64,000 nucleotides of DNA. It comes from Thermasporomyces sp036564245 (GTDB lineage: Bacteria > Actinomycetota > Actinomycetes > Propionibacteriales > Actinopolymorphaceae). How positions within the stretch are numbered: the stretch's first letter is position 1; every line of letters begins with the position of its first letter. A model generated the notes under the pieces. The model searched no databases, was not told the origin of the DNA, and was given only the letters and a program-made list of their open reading frames with translations. Location: the NCBI GenBank assembly GCA_036564245.1, contig DATCKU010000002.1, forward strand, positions 142,927-206,926, read 5' to 3'. Below are positions 1 to 9,477 of the stretch, piece after piece. The translations under genes and the position numbers were made by a program.

Positions 1-45
1 ATGGGTGACGCGCTGCGCGACGCCCTCGACCCGAAACTGCGCTGA
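1..45 (+). CDS. ABC transporter permease, C-terminal end (partial)
   Basis: The first 45 bases read as 14 residues ending in LRDALDPKLR and a TGA. This is the usual C-terminus of a DppC/OppC-type inner-membrane permease of peptide or nickel ABC importers. The rest lies before the window. Its stop overlaps the start of the next gene (TGATG), so the two are translationally coupled, and the two ATPase genes that follow fit a dpp/opp-like operon. The family is inferred from this tail and the context only. Confidence 0.6.
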   Translation: MGDALRDALDPKLR

Positions 46-1083
46 TGACTGAGACCACGATTTCGCCGCATCTGCCCACCGGATCGACCAACGTGCCGGT
101 GCTGGAGGTTGAGGACCTGCACGTCGAGTTCCGCACACCGTACGGCGTCGTCAACGCCGTCAACGGCATCACGTACTCCGTGAACCGGGGCGAGACGCTT
201 GCCATCCTCGGCGAGTCGGGCTCGGGCAAGAGCGTCAACGTGCAGGCGGTCATGGGGATCCTCGACTCGCCGCCCGCCTTCGTCACGCGTGGCTCGATCC
301 GGTTCAACGGCAACGACATCCTGTCGATGACGCCGGAGCAGCAACGGCAGATCCGCGGTCCGGGTATCGCCATGATCTTCCAGGACGCGCTGTCCGCGCT
401 GAACCCGGTCTTCACTGTCGGCCACCAGATCGCCGAGATGTACCGCGCCCACACAGGGATGTCGCGCAGGGAGGCGAAGAAGCGGGCGATCGAGCTGATG
501 GAGCGGGTGCGTATCCCCGCGGCCCGGCAGCGGGTCAACGACTACCCGCATCAGTTCTCCGGCGGTATGCGGCAGCGTGTGATGATCGCGATGGCGCTGG
601 CCCTCGACCCGGAGATCCTGATCGCCGACGAGCCCACGACCGCGTTGGACGTCACGGTCCAGGCGCAGATCATGGAGCTCCTGCGCGACCTGCAGCAGGA
701 GACGGGAATGGGCCTCATCCTGATCACGCACGACCTTGGCGTGGTCAACGAGGTGGCCGAGCGAGTGATCGTCATGTACGCCGGCAAGATCGTGGAGTCC
801 GGGACCGTCGACGACGTGTTCACCTCGCCGTCGCATCCCTACACCCGCGGTCTCATGGCCTCCATTCCACACGCCGAGTCCAAGGGCGCCCGACTCAACC
901 CCATCGTCGGCCAGCCGCCGAATCTCGCCGCCATTCCGCCCGGCTGCGCCTTCCACCCGCGCTGTCCGCACGCCCGCTTCGACGTCCAGGCCAAGGAGGG
1001 CCGGGACTGTCGGGTGGATGTGCCGATCCTGCGGGAGTTCGGCATCGGTCGGGCGACTGCCTGTCACTACAGCGAGGAGCTCT

Positions 1084-1094
<11 letters not shown>
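45..1094 (+). CDS. Oligopeptide/dipeptide-type ABC transporter ATP-binding protein (DppD/OppD-like)
   Basis: A 349-residue ATPase that would power import of an oligopeptide-type substrate, or a sugar or plant oligosaccharide as some members of this class do. Walker A GESGSGKS lies at residues 56-63, followed by the Q-loop FQDALSALNP, the signature FSGGMRQR and Walker B ILIADEPTTALD. The C-terminus has the Cys-containing oligo_HPY extension (PPGCAFHPRCPHA), which separates this class from simple amino-acid ABC ATPases. The ATG overlaps the stop of the upstream permease. It is the first of a D/F ATPase pair. The substrate cannot be read from the ATPase; the neighbouring ARH-family gene and sugar-acid genes hint at a glycoside. 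Confidence 0.93.
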
Positions 1095-2136
<1,042 letters not shown>

Positions 2137-2235
2137 CGCACGCCACCTCACAATGACCAGGCGCGGCGGGTCTCTACCCGCCATGGCATGGGTCGGCGGC
2201 CAGCGAGGGTCATCCGCACCCGTTGCGGTCCCGAC

Positions 2236-3579
2236 TCAATAGCGGCACGCGACCCGAGCCGCGTACGTACGAGCCAGAGCGAACGTCCGCTCGGCGACGT
2301 CGCGGATGCTGCTGCGGTCGAACCCGTACAGCCCACTGCGGAGCGTGTCGTTGAAGGGCGACGTCCAGTGCCGCGGCAGCCCGCCCCGACCGACGAACGC
2401 CCCTGCGACCGAGCCGACCGTACCTCCGTTGGAATCGGTGTCGAGGCCGGACTGCACCGTGAGTCCCACCGCGTTGGTGTACTCGTCACCGGCATAGAGC
2501 AAGGCGAGCACGCACGCCGCCGCATTGTTGATCGTGTGCACCCAGTGGTAGTGGCCGTAGCGTTTCTGAAGCTGGGCGAGTGCTTCGTCCCAACTGACGT
2601 TGGAGTCTCGGACACCGACCGCCCACGTCAGCGCCTCCGCCAACCGGGACCGCCGCGGCACATGGTTGATGGACTCCTCGACCGCCTCGCGCAACGTCGA
2701 CGCGGTGAACGCCGCCGCGACGAGCGCCGCCGCCCACATCTCGCCGTAGATCCCGTTACTTACATGGGAGAGCGCCGCATCCCGATACGCGAGCAACGCC
2801 GCGTCACGTGGCCGTCCAGCACAGACGTAGCCGAAGATGTCGCCTCGGATCTGCGCGCCGATCCATTCGCGGTACGGATTGTCGACCACCGCGGTGCGGA
2901 TCGGCTCGATCCCGTTGACCAGGTTGCGATAGGTCACCCGCTCGGCGGTGTACGTGAGGTGGTACGGCAGCCGCAGCAGCCATTCCCGCGCCACGTCCTC
3001 CGGGGAGAACTCGAACCCCTTGGTTTCCAGCAGGTGCAGCCCGAGCAAGGTGTAGTCGAGGTCGTCGTCGCGGGGTACGTAGCGGATCCGGCCCTTGGTG
3101 GTCTCGTTCCAACAGGAGTTGAGGATGAATCCCTCGGGCATCGGATCCAGCCGGCTCACGTAGTCACGGATCGGGTAGTTGCCCGTGAGCTCGAGATAGG
3201 CACGCAGGCGCTCCGGGGTCCAGTGCGCACCGTTCTCTACTGGCTTGCCAAGGCAGTTGCCAGCACACCGGCCCAGCCAGGCAGCCTCGATCTTGTCCCT
3301 GAGCTCGGCCGCTCCGATCCGCCGGCGTGGCAGCGACTCCGCTGGCGGCAGCTCAGCCTCGATCTCGGGCAACGACGAGGGTTCGTGATAAGGCCAGTCC
3401 GGCGACCGTACGGTCTGGGCCAGCTGGTCCAACAGGTCCCGGGCCTGGGCCGGCGACAGCGCGCTCACACCACCGGGTACGGCGTCAATCTGCTCTTGCA
3501 CGGGTGTCACGTCGTAACCTGACTCGCGGCGCTGGGCGAGCTCGTCGGCCAGCAGCGCATGGAGGTCGGTCGGCTCCAC
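2236..3579 (-). CDS. ADP-ribosylglycohydrolase (ARH) family protein
   Basis: 447 residues from a GTG start at 3579 with AAAGGAG upstream. After about 95 residues without recognised motifs comes the family opening WLGRCAGNCLGKPVE. The first metal cluster is DDDLDYTLLGL, in place of the usual TDDT, and the C-terminal metal motif is GLDTDSNGGTVGSVAGAFVG. Both ligand sets therefore look usable. ARH-fold enzymes use two Mg ions to cleave bonds at the anomeric carbon of ADP-ribose or related glycosides. Many bacterial members have no known substrate. It is convergent with the oligopeptide-type ABC operon and could act on its cargo (inference). It is longer than the roughly 300 residues typical of the family. 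Confidence 0.88.
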   Translation of the reverse strand: MEPTDLHALLADELAQRRESGYDVTPVQEQIDAVPGGVSALSPAQARDLLDQLAQTVRSPDWPYHEPSSLPEIEAELPPAESLPRRRIGAAELRDKIEAAWLGRCAGNCLGKPVENGAHWTPERLRAYLELTGNYPIRDYVSRLDPMPEGFILNSCWNETTKGRIRYVPRDDDLDYTLLGLHLLETKGFEFSPEDVAREWLLRLPYHLTYTAERVTYRNLVNGIEPIRTAVVDNPYREWIGAQIRGDIFGYVCAGRPRDAALLAYRDAALSHVSNGIYGEMWAAALVAAAFTASTLREAVEESINHVPRRSRLAEALTWAVGVRDSNVSWDEALAQLQKRYGHYHWVHTINNAAACVLALLYAGDEYTNAVGLTVQSGLDTDSNGGTVGSVAGAFVGRGGLPRHWTSPFNDTLRSGLYGFDRSSIRDVAERTFALARTYAARVACRY

Positions 3580-3795
3580 GAGTCTCCTTTACCGTCGCGG
3601 ACCTGGTGAGTTCAGGCTCGATGCTCGGCACGTGGCCGGTCTCGTCCCCGTCATCCCGACCCTACCGAGCGACGGACCGTTACAGGAAGCGACCATGCCA
3701 ACACGTACGGCTGACCCGTCCAGCCGCCTTGCGGCCGGCACAATCCGGCGGCTGCCCGTCAGCCGGGAGGACTCGCCGGGACGTGTGGCCGTAGC

Positions 3796-4461
3796 ATGCG
3801 CTGCGTGTCTGCTGCCGCGCAAACTACCGACCGCACGCCGCGGGCTCCGGATGGTCACCGCTTCGTTCTCGCGTCGGCGTCCCCGGGCCGACTCGCGACT
3901 CTGCGGTCGGCCGGAATCGAACCCGAGGTGATCGTCTCTGGCGTCGACGAGGGCGACGTGCAGGAAACGACCGCTGCCGAGCTCGTGCTCACGCTTGCGT
4001 GCCGCAAAGCCCTTGCCGTGAAGGAAAACCTGCGTGGTGAGCGGGCTTTCGTGCTGGGCTGCGACTCGGTGCTGGAGTTCGAAGGCGAGATCATCGGCAA
4101 GCCCGAGACCCGGGATGCGGCGACCCGGCTGTGGCAACGGCTAAGGGGCCGGGCGGGGGTCCTGCACACGGGACATTGCCTGGTGGATGCCGCTTCCGGC
4201 CAACTCGCCAAGGCGGTCTCGGCGACGACCGTCCACTTCGCCCAAGTCTCCGATGCCGAGATCGAGGCCTACGTCCAGACCGGCGAGCCGCTCAATGTCG
4301 CCGGCGGGTTCACGATCGACGGCCTGGGCGGAGCCTTCGTTCAGCGTCTCGAGGGAGACCACCACACGGTATGCGGGCTCTCCCTTCCGTTGCTGCGGAA
4401 GATGCTGGCCGACCACTTCGGTGTCTTCTGGCCCGATCTGTGGACGGACCACCCTCGGTGA
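3796..4461 (+). CDS. maf: Maf family nucleoside-triphosphate pyrophosphatase
   Basis: A cytoplasmic 'house-cleaning' enzyme that hydrolyses non-canonical nucleoside triphosphates to monophosphates. The 221 residues show the Maf opening FVLASASPGRLATLRSAG with the SxSxxR phosphate-binding motif, a conserved VSGVDE, the GCDSVLEFEGEIIGKP segment with the catalytic Asp, and the GGFTIDGLGG motif near the C-terminus. The start is uncertain within about 15 codons: ATG 3796 is followed by a possible GTG at 3805. Maf lies near acyl-CoA carboxylase and lpdA genes in many actinomycetes; here the carboxylases are over 30 kb away. Confidence 0.9.
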   Translation: MRCVSAAAQTTDRTPRAPDGHRFVLASASPGRLATLRSAGIEPEVIVSGVDEGDVQETTAAELVLTLACRKALAVKENLRGERAFVLGCDSVLEFEGEIIGKPETRDAATRLWQRLRGRAGVLHTGHCLVDAASGQLAKAVSATTVHFAQVSDAEIEAYVQTGEPLNVAGGFTIDGLGGAFVQRLEGDHHTVCGLSLPLLRKMLADHFGVFWPDLWTDHPR

Positions 4462-4510
4462 AGGCGTCCTCGTGGCCACATCAGACCTGGTGGCCACACC
4501 AAACCGGTGA

Positions 4511-4552
4511 GTTGGGGGTGTGACACGTGCCGACACGTGTCACACCCCCAAC
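4511..4552. terminator. Perfect 19-bp inverted repeat between convergent genes
   Basis: Two perfectly complementary 19-base arms (4511-4529 and 4534-4552) flank a four-base loop CCGA. The arms run from GTTGGGGG to ACACGTG. It sits between the convergent ends of maf (4461) and the SDR gene (4579), a natural place for a bidirectional terminator. There is no U-tract, so intrinsic termination is not proven. The right half merges into the dispersed 57-bp repeat. Confidence 0.55.
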
Positions 4553-4575
4553 GGGCGTAGTGCACATGGTCATTT
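4519..4575. repeat. Dispersed 57-bp intergenic repeat, copy 1
   Basis: Two blocks of 22 bases (4519-4540 and 4554-4575), separated by 13 variable bases, recur identically at 47155-47211 with the same spacing. The first block contains the inverted repeat CACGTG-CCGA-CACGTG; the second contains GTAGTGCACATGGTCATTT. This copy ends three bases before the SDR stop codon complement. The function is unknown. Confidence 0.75.
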
Positions 4576-4578
4576 AGG

Positions 4579-5340
4579 TCAGGTGGAGGCGGTGCGGGGG
4601 CGGACCCGCAAGTTCTGCATGCCACCGTCGACGCAGAGCTCGACACCGGTACTCGATCCGGCCGCCGGCGAGGCGAGGTAGGCGATCGCCTCGGCAACCT
4701 CCTGGGGCGAGACGAGTCGGCCCATTGGCTGCCGGGCTTCGAGGGCCTTGCGCTCCGCTACTGGGTCCTCCGCCTTGTCCAGCAGCCGGCCGATCCACGG
4801 CGTGTCCGTCGTCCCCGGGTTCACGCAGTTGACGCGAATGCCGTCGGCGATGTGATCGGCGGCCATCGCGAAGGTCAGTGCACGCACGGCGCCCTTCGAC
4901 GCGCTGTAAAGCGCACGTTGCGGGAGGCCCGCCGTCGCCGCGATCGAGCACGTGTTGACGATGACCGCCGAGTTCGAGCGCTTGAGGTAGGGCAGGGCCG
5001 CCCGGCTGACCCGAGCGACGCCCACGACGTTCACGTCGAACACCCGGTGCCATTCGGAGTCGTCGTTGTCGGCCACCGTGCCCTGGGCACCGATGCCTGC
5101 GTTGTTGACCAGGACATCCAGCTGCCCGAAACGGTCGACCACCGCGTCGATCGCACGGCGTACCGAGGAGTCATCCGTGACGTCGCACGTGATCCCGGTC
5201 AACGGCTCGGGAACCTGCGAGGCATTGAGGTCGAGGCAGGCAACGCGCGCGCCTCGCTTCGCCAAGAGCTCGGCCGTCGCGAGTCCGATTCCTGATGCAC
5301 CGCCGGTCACCGCAGCCACGAGCCCGTCGAAGTCACCCAT
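4579..5340 (-). CDS. SDR-family dehydrogenase, probably 2-keto-3-deoxy-L-fuconate dehydrogenase-like
   Basis: A classical short-chain dehydrogenase of 253 residues. The NAD(P)-binding motif is TGGASGIG at residues 13-20, followed by an acidic residue at the end of beta-2 (CLDLN), which favours NAD. The catalytic set is NNAG, Ser in CSIA, and YSASK. The stretches NPGTTDTPWIGRLL and ARQPMGRLVSPQEVA resemble the dehydrogenase of the oxidative L-fucose/L-rhamnose pathway, which makes 2,4-diketo-3-deoxy-L-fuconate. The next gene upstream on this strand encodes an FAH-family hydrolase of the type that consumes that product. Start ATG 5340 has GGAGG seven bases upstream. Substrate is inferred; the SDR assignment is firm. 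Confidence 0.85.
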   Translation of the reverse strand: MGDFDGLVAAVTGGASGIGLATAELLAKRGARVACLDLNASQVPEPLTGITCDVTDDSSVRRAIDAVVDRFGQLDVLVNNAGIGAQGTVADNDDSEWHRVFDVNVVGVARVSRAALPYLKRSNSAVIVNTCSIAATAGLPQRALYSASKGAVRALTFAMAADHIADGIRVNCVNPGTTDTPWIGRLLDKAEDPVAERKALEARQPMGRLVSPQEVAEAIAYLASPAAGSSTGVELCVDGGMQNLRVRPRTAST

Positions 5341-5457
5341 CGTCCAGCCTCCGTCCTGTCAATCCGCCCACGACCACGCCAGGTGCCGCCTGTCCGACAC
5401 GGGCGCCAATCCATACCGTGGCGACCGCGCACTCGCCGCGCGTGGTCATTGTGGAGC

Positions 5458-6318
5458 TCAGGCTTGGAGCAGTCGCTGCCTCTGCCGCCCCAGCCCGTCG
5501 ATCTCCAGCTCCATCACATCACCAGGCCGCAGGTACGGGAAGCGCCCGGAAAGCGCGACACCCTGCGGAGTACCGGTGTTCAGCAGGTCGCCCGGATCGA
5601 GCACGAGGTACTGCGACAGGTGCCAGACGAGGTACGCCACGTCGAAGATCATGTCCGCGGTCGTGGAGTCCTGGCGGATCTCCTTGTTGACGTACGACCG
5701 CAAGGCGAGGTTGCGTGGGTCCACTTCGTCGGCTGGCACGAGCCACGGCCCCAACGGGTTGAACGTCTCCGCGCACTTCCCCTTCGACCACTGGCCGCCT
5801 GACACCTCGAGCTGGAAGGTCCGCTCCGACACGTCGTTCGACACGACGTATCCCGCGACGTAGTCCAGCGCCACGTCAGGTGACTCGAGGTAGCGTGCGG
5901 TCTTCCCGATCACCACTCCCAGCTCGACCTCCCAGTCGGTCTTGGTCGAGCCACGCGGGATCAGCACGTCGTCGTACGGTCCCACCACGGTGTTCGGGTG
6001 CTTGAAGAACAGGATCGGCACCTCCGGCGGAGGCGATCCCGACTCGGCGGCGTGCGCGGCGTAGTTCTGCCCGATGCAGAACACGGCACCCGGCCGGGCG
6101 ATCGGTGCGCCGACCCGCAGTCCCGTACCGTCGCCCGGGTCGTCGATGCCGGGCAGGGTGCCGGCGCTGACCGCCTCCCGTGCCCGCTGGATGCCGTCCT
6201 GCGCCAGGAAACGCCCGTCGATGTCGGGCGTCAGCGGCGTCAGGTCGAACAACGCGCCGTCGTCTGTCCGTACGACGGGACGCTCCTCACCGGGCGCACC
6301 CAAACGCATCAGCTGCAT
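5458..6318 (-). CDS. Fumarylacetoacetate hydrolase (FAH) family protein, possibly 2,4-diketo-3-deoxy-L-fuconate hydrolase
   Basis: 286 residues from ATG 6318, chosen because GAGGAGG lies directly upstream; a further 56 upstream codons read as the neighbouring gene's shadow. The FAH fold signature is IGQNYAAHAAE, then FFKHPNTVVGP, the metal ligands in DWEVELGVVIG, and YVVSNDVSER followed by SKGKCAETFNPLGPW. This last pattern is shared with 2-keto-3-deoxy-L-fuconate/ureidoglycolate-lyase-like hydrolases. It would cleave a diketo sugar acid to pyruvate and a hydroxy acid such as lactate. It is 10 bases from the upstream isomerase gene and is followed by the SDR gene, consistent with one operon. 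Exact substrate is inference. Confidence 0.85.
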   Translation of the reverse strand: MQLMRLGAPGEERPVVRTDDGALFDLTPLTPDIDGRFLAQDGIQRAREAVSAGTLPGIDDPGDGTGLRVGAPIARPGAVFCIGQNYAAHAAESGSPPPEVPILFFKHPNTVVGPYDDVLIPRGSTKTDWEVELGVVIGKTARYLESPDVALDYVAGYVVSNDVSERTFQLEVSGGQWSKGKCAETFNPLGPWLVPADEVDPRNLALRSYVNKEIRQDSTTADMIFDVAYLVWHLSQYLVLDPGDLLNTGTPQGVALSGRFPYLRPGDVMELEIDGLGRQRQRLLQA

Positions 6319-6328
6319 CTCGCCCTCC

Positions 6329-7144
6329 TCACAAGGACCAGGTGGAAAGGCCCTGCGCGACCAGCCAGTCGCCTCCTGCCTTGGCGACGTCGAACGGATC
6401 GCCGGCGGCCTCGTCGAGCTCCAGGATGTGGTAGGCGACGTTCCTGCCGGCGCGGATCGCCGCGGCGTTGTCGACACTTCCCTCACCGACCGCGGTCTGC
6501 AGCTCGCCGCGTACGCCAGGGCCGTCCTTGACGTGGAGCGAGTAGACGCGGTCGACGTACGACGAGATCACGGCTGCGGGGTCCTGTCCTGCGGTGTGCG
6601 CCCAGTAGACGTCGACCTCGAGGAAGACCCGCGGGTCCAGGTGGCGGACCAGCACGTCGTAGGCGGGCGTGCCGTCCTCGACCGGCTGCCACTCGAAGTC
6701 ATGGTTGTGGTAGCCGATCTTCACACCTCTCCGCTCCGCCTTCTCCGCCGCGGCGTTCAGCCCGTCGGCCAGCCGCTTGACCCCGTCCGCGGTCCGCAGC
6801 ACGTCGTTGCCCATGCCGTCAGCCACACCGGACACCGCACCGGGTACAGGCGCGATGAGCCGGTCGGTGCCGAGAATCTCCAGCTCGTCGTAGACCACCT
6901 CGGCATCATCACCAGCCGACACCGGTCCGTGGGTGGCGATCACGGTGAGTCCGTTGGCATCGAGCTCGGAGCGGAACCTGCGCGCCTCGGCCAGCCGCTC
7001 GTCGACCGACTGCTGCGCGTTGCCGATACCGAACGCTTCCACGGCACGGAAGCCTTTCTGGGCTGCCCGCTCGAGCGCCTTGGCGCGGTCTGCGGCCAGC
7101 GCGTTACGTACCGTGTAAAGCTGCAGGGCGAGGGGTGTCGCCAT
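6329..7144 (-). CDS. Sugar phosphate isomerase/epimerase family protein (TIM barrel)
   Basis: 271 residues of the AP-endonuclease-2-like TIM-barrel family, which includes xylose isomerase-like and hydroxypyruvate isomerase-like enzymes. The opening LALQLYTVRNAL is typical, and metal-binding candidates occur in GYHNHDFEW, FLEVDVYWA and SLHVKDG. ATG 7144 is preceded by GGGAG at good distance; earlier codons overlap the divergent promoter region. It is the first gene of the minus-strand set isomerase-FAH-SDR. The family is clear, the substrate is not. Confidence 0.85.
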   Translation of the reverse strand: MATPLALQLYTVRNALAADRAKALERAAQKGFRAVEAFGIGNAQQSVDERLAEARRFRSELDANGLTVIATHGPVSAGDDAEVVYDELEILGTDRLIAPVPGAVSGVADGMGNDVLRTADGVKRLADGLNAAAEKAERRGVKIGYHNHDFEWQPVEDGTPAYDVLVRHLDPRVFLEVDVYWAHTAGQDPAAVISSYVDRVYSLHVKDGPGVRGELQTAVGEGSVDNAAAIRAGRNVAYHILELDEAAGDPFDVAKAGGDWLVAQGLSTWSL

Positions 7145-7391
7145 AGTCGTCTCACTCCCATGCTGGGCTGTCTCCTGGGGGCCGCACGATGCCGGGCCCG
7201 TCCCCGCCCATCCTGCCTGAGCCCTGCGCACCCCCCACAGCGGGCCCGACCAGGTCCCAATGCCTGAGACGCGACGTCCGATCGAGGACGAAGGCAGTGC
7301 CGGTGCGCTGAGCTCGCGATGCCGCGGCTGTCGGGCCTCATCGACGGCGTGATCACCGGTCAGCTCGGGATCGCAGTTGTACGCTCCATGA

Positions 7392-7898
7392 ATGGATCAA
7401 TGCGCCGAGTGTGGTTTCTCGTACGACTTGACCATCGCCACGCAGGCCGGCCAGCAGATCAGCGACGGGGTGGCGCGACTGGCAGAGCTCATCACCACCC
7501 CCGGCATCGGCGATCTCCCCCGTCCCAGCCCTGACGTCTGGTCGCCGCTGGAGTACGCCTGTCACGTGCGCGACGTCCTCCTCGTGCAACGCGAACGGGT
7601 CCTGCTTGCGCGGCGTACGCAGTGTCCACGGCTGGAGAACATGGGCCGGGACGAACGGGTGGAGCACGAAGGTTACGCGGAGCAGCGCGGGTCGGATGTC
7701 GCACGCCAGCTGCAGGATGCCGCGCTGCTGTTCACGAACGTGCTGTCCAGGCTGGGCGACGACGACTGGGACCGTACCGTCATCTACGGCTTCCCCAACT
7801 CAGCCGAACGATCGCTGCGCTGGGTCGCCGTGCACACCTTGCACGAGGTCCGGCATCACATCCTCGATGTGGAACGCCAGGCGAGCAATGGGCAGTGA
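7392..7898 (+). CDS. DinB/YfiT-like putative metalloenzyme
   Basis: 168 residues forming a four-helix DinB-type fold. Family features are WSPLEYACHVRDV in the second helix and HTLHEVRHHILDV near the C-terminus, giving the usual three-His metal site (His of the CHV segment and the two of HEVRHH). The N-terminus carries CAECGF, a two-Cys knuckle seen in the actinobacterial subgroup. Members include mycothiol-dependent S-transferases and uncharacterised proteins. The last 11 bases overlap the downstream NUDIX gene. No clear ribosome binding site precedes ATG 7392. Function in this organism is unknown. Confidence 0.8.
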   Translation: MDQCAECGFSYDLTIATQAGQQISDGVARLAELITTPGIGDLPRPSPDVWSPLEYACHVRDVLLVQRERVLLARRTQCPRLENMGRDERVEHEGYAEQRGSDVARQLQDAALLFTNVLSRLGDDDWDRTVIYGFPNSAERSLRWVAVHTLHEVRHHILDVERQASNGQ

Positions 7899-8484
7899 GG
7901 GAACGCAGCACCGCCGAAGCCAGGGCCTCACGAAGGGAGACGATGCGGCTTCCGACGGGTGGAAAGTCCTTGCGACGGACGTCTTCTCCGTTGGTTGGAT
8001 GCGAATCGTGCGTGACCGTCTGCGCAAACCCGACGGCAGCGAGATGGACTACCACTATCTCGCGTCAGGCAACTCATCGTCTGTGCTGGCGTTCACCGAC
8101 GACGAGCGAGTGGTGCTGACGCGGCAATACCGCCATCCGCTCCGACAGGTCATCTACGACCTGCCCGCGGGCGGCATCCGCGCCGGCGAGCTTCCACAGG
8201 AGGCGGCGCTGCGGGAGCTGGCCGAAGAGACCGGCTACCGCGCCCACGAGATCGAACCTCTCGGACGCTACAACCCGCTGCCCGGTGGACTCACCCACAC
8301 CTGTCACGTCTTCGTGGCGCGCAAGCTGCAACCGGGCGCCAGCAACTTGGACGAGAACGAGGTCATCGACGTCTTCCACAAGCCGTGGCGAGAGGTCGTG
8401 GACATGGTTCTCACCGGCGAGGCGGTCGATGGCTCACTCGTCTACGCCGTGCTGCGTTACCTGGCACGAACCTCGCACACATGA
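7888..8484 (+). CDS. NUDIX hydrolase (ADP-sugar pyrophosphatase-like)
   Basis: 198 residues containing a complete NUDIX box (G-x5-E-x7-R-E-L-x-E-E-x-G-Y) at about residues 101-123, preceded by VVLTRQYRHPLRQVIYDLPAGGI. The QYR..P..Q...DLPAG context is typical of ADP-ribose/ADP-sugar pyrophosphatases, which split ADP-ribose into AMP and ribose 5-phosphate. ATG 7888 overlaps the DinB-like gene by 11 bases, so the pair is probably co-transcribed. An ADP-ribose hydrolase in a window with four ARH-fold proteins is suggestive, but the enzyme is also a common housekeeping function. Confidence 0.88.
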   Translation: MGSEGTQHRRSQGLTKGDDAASDGWKVLATDVFSVGWMRIVRDRLRKPDGSEMDYHYLASGNSSSVLAFTDDERVVLTRQYRHPLRQVIYDLPAGGIRAGELPQEAALRELAEETGYRAHEIEPLGRYNPLPGGLTHTCHVFVARKLQPGASNLDENEVIDVFHKPWREVVDMVLTGEAVDGSLVYAVLRYLARTSHT

Positions 8485-8490
8485 GATGAG

Positions 8491-9394
8491 TCAGGGTGTG
8501 TATCCGATACCCGGTACGCCGGCCGGGCACCAGTCACCTCCCGGTGGCTGGCCCTCGCGGATGCCACCGTCGATGTTGCTCATAGTTGGCCAGGTTGCCA
8601 CACCGTCGACCACGGAACAGGGATGCGTGGGGTCATCGATGTCGGGCCACACCGACTTCCCGAGCAGCCGCCCCTGCCGTGGTTGGACGTAGAAGTCGGA
8701 GAAGATGACGGTCGGCTGCGTACCGGTCCACCACATGTAGCCGCCGCCTGGTTCGAGTCCGGGTAAGGCGGTGATGTTCGTGCGCTTGACGATGACCCGC
8801 CCGATGGGGCCGTCGTTGACCGCGCAGAACAGCCCTTGGAACGTGCTCGACGCGGTGACCTGATCGATCCAGGTAGCGGACCCCGCCCCACGGCTGGATC
8901 ACGTCACCGTGGAAGACGGACTGGCGACCTTGGATGTCCATGATGCGACACCTCTGGACCTGCACGATGGAGTCGGGTGCCTGGATCGCGATCCCGTCGC
9001 CGAGTCCTTCCGCGACAGCCTCGATGAGGACGCCTTCGATGTGCACCACACCCTGGTTGCCGATGATGTAGATCGCCCGCGCCAGCCCGTCGCCGGTGTA
9101 GACCGGCAGTCGGATGTGGCCACCCACGATCACGACGTTGCGCCCTCCCTCGACGATGAGCCCGGTGGTACGGATGGTCGAGGGGAGCTCGATGATGTAG
9201 TCACGGTTGACGTTGAGATCTCTGGCATGGCCGCTCGCACCGACCGGGATGGTCTCCGGGTCGGTGAGTGACGGCGGTGGCCAGTTGAGCGGAGGTTGCG
9301 TGGATCCCGACGCGGGTGACGACGGTGCCACGAGCGTTCCCGCCACCGCCGCTCCGACGACACCGAGCGCCTTCCTGCGAGTGATGCCGGTCAT
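8491..9394 (-). pseudogene. Tat-exported beta-helix protein, frameshifted paralogue
   Basis: The start ATG 9394 has GGGAGG upstream and encodes a Tat signal (TRRKALGVVGAAVAG). About 175 residues align closely with the intact neighbour, including GGRNVVIVGGHIRLP, GDGIAIQAP and VIQPWGGV. At about 8868-8871 the reading frame breaks: homology resumes in another frame as IDQVTASSTFQGLF and runs to KSVWPDI and SVVDGVATWPTM, ending at 8491. The alignment with the neighbour implies loss of two bases in one codon. Either the gene is inactivated or the assembly has an indel. Without the shift the product would be a roughly 300-residue secreted right-handed beta-helix protein. Confidence 0.75.
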
Positions 9395-9477
9395 GAGTGA
9401 GACCTCCCGATGATCCTGCACACGAAGGTTGGCTGACCGCAGCGCGACTAGGCGCAGCGTGGGGACGTGCGGCGTGG

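Noticed and set aside
2188..3522. Long plus-strand frame opposite the ARH gene at 2.2-3.6 kb
   Set aside because: Low-information Arg/Val-rich translation, no motif; the minus strand has clear ARH motifs.
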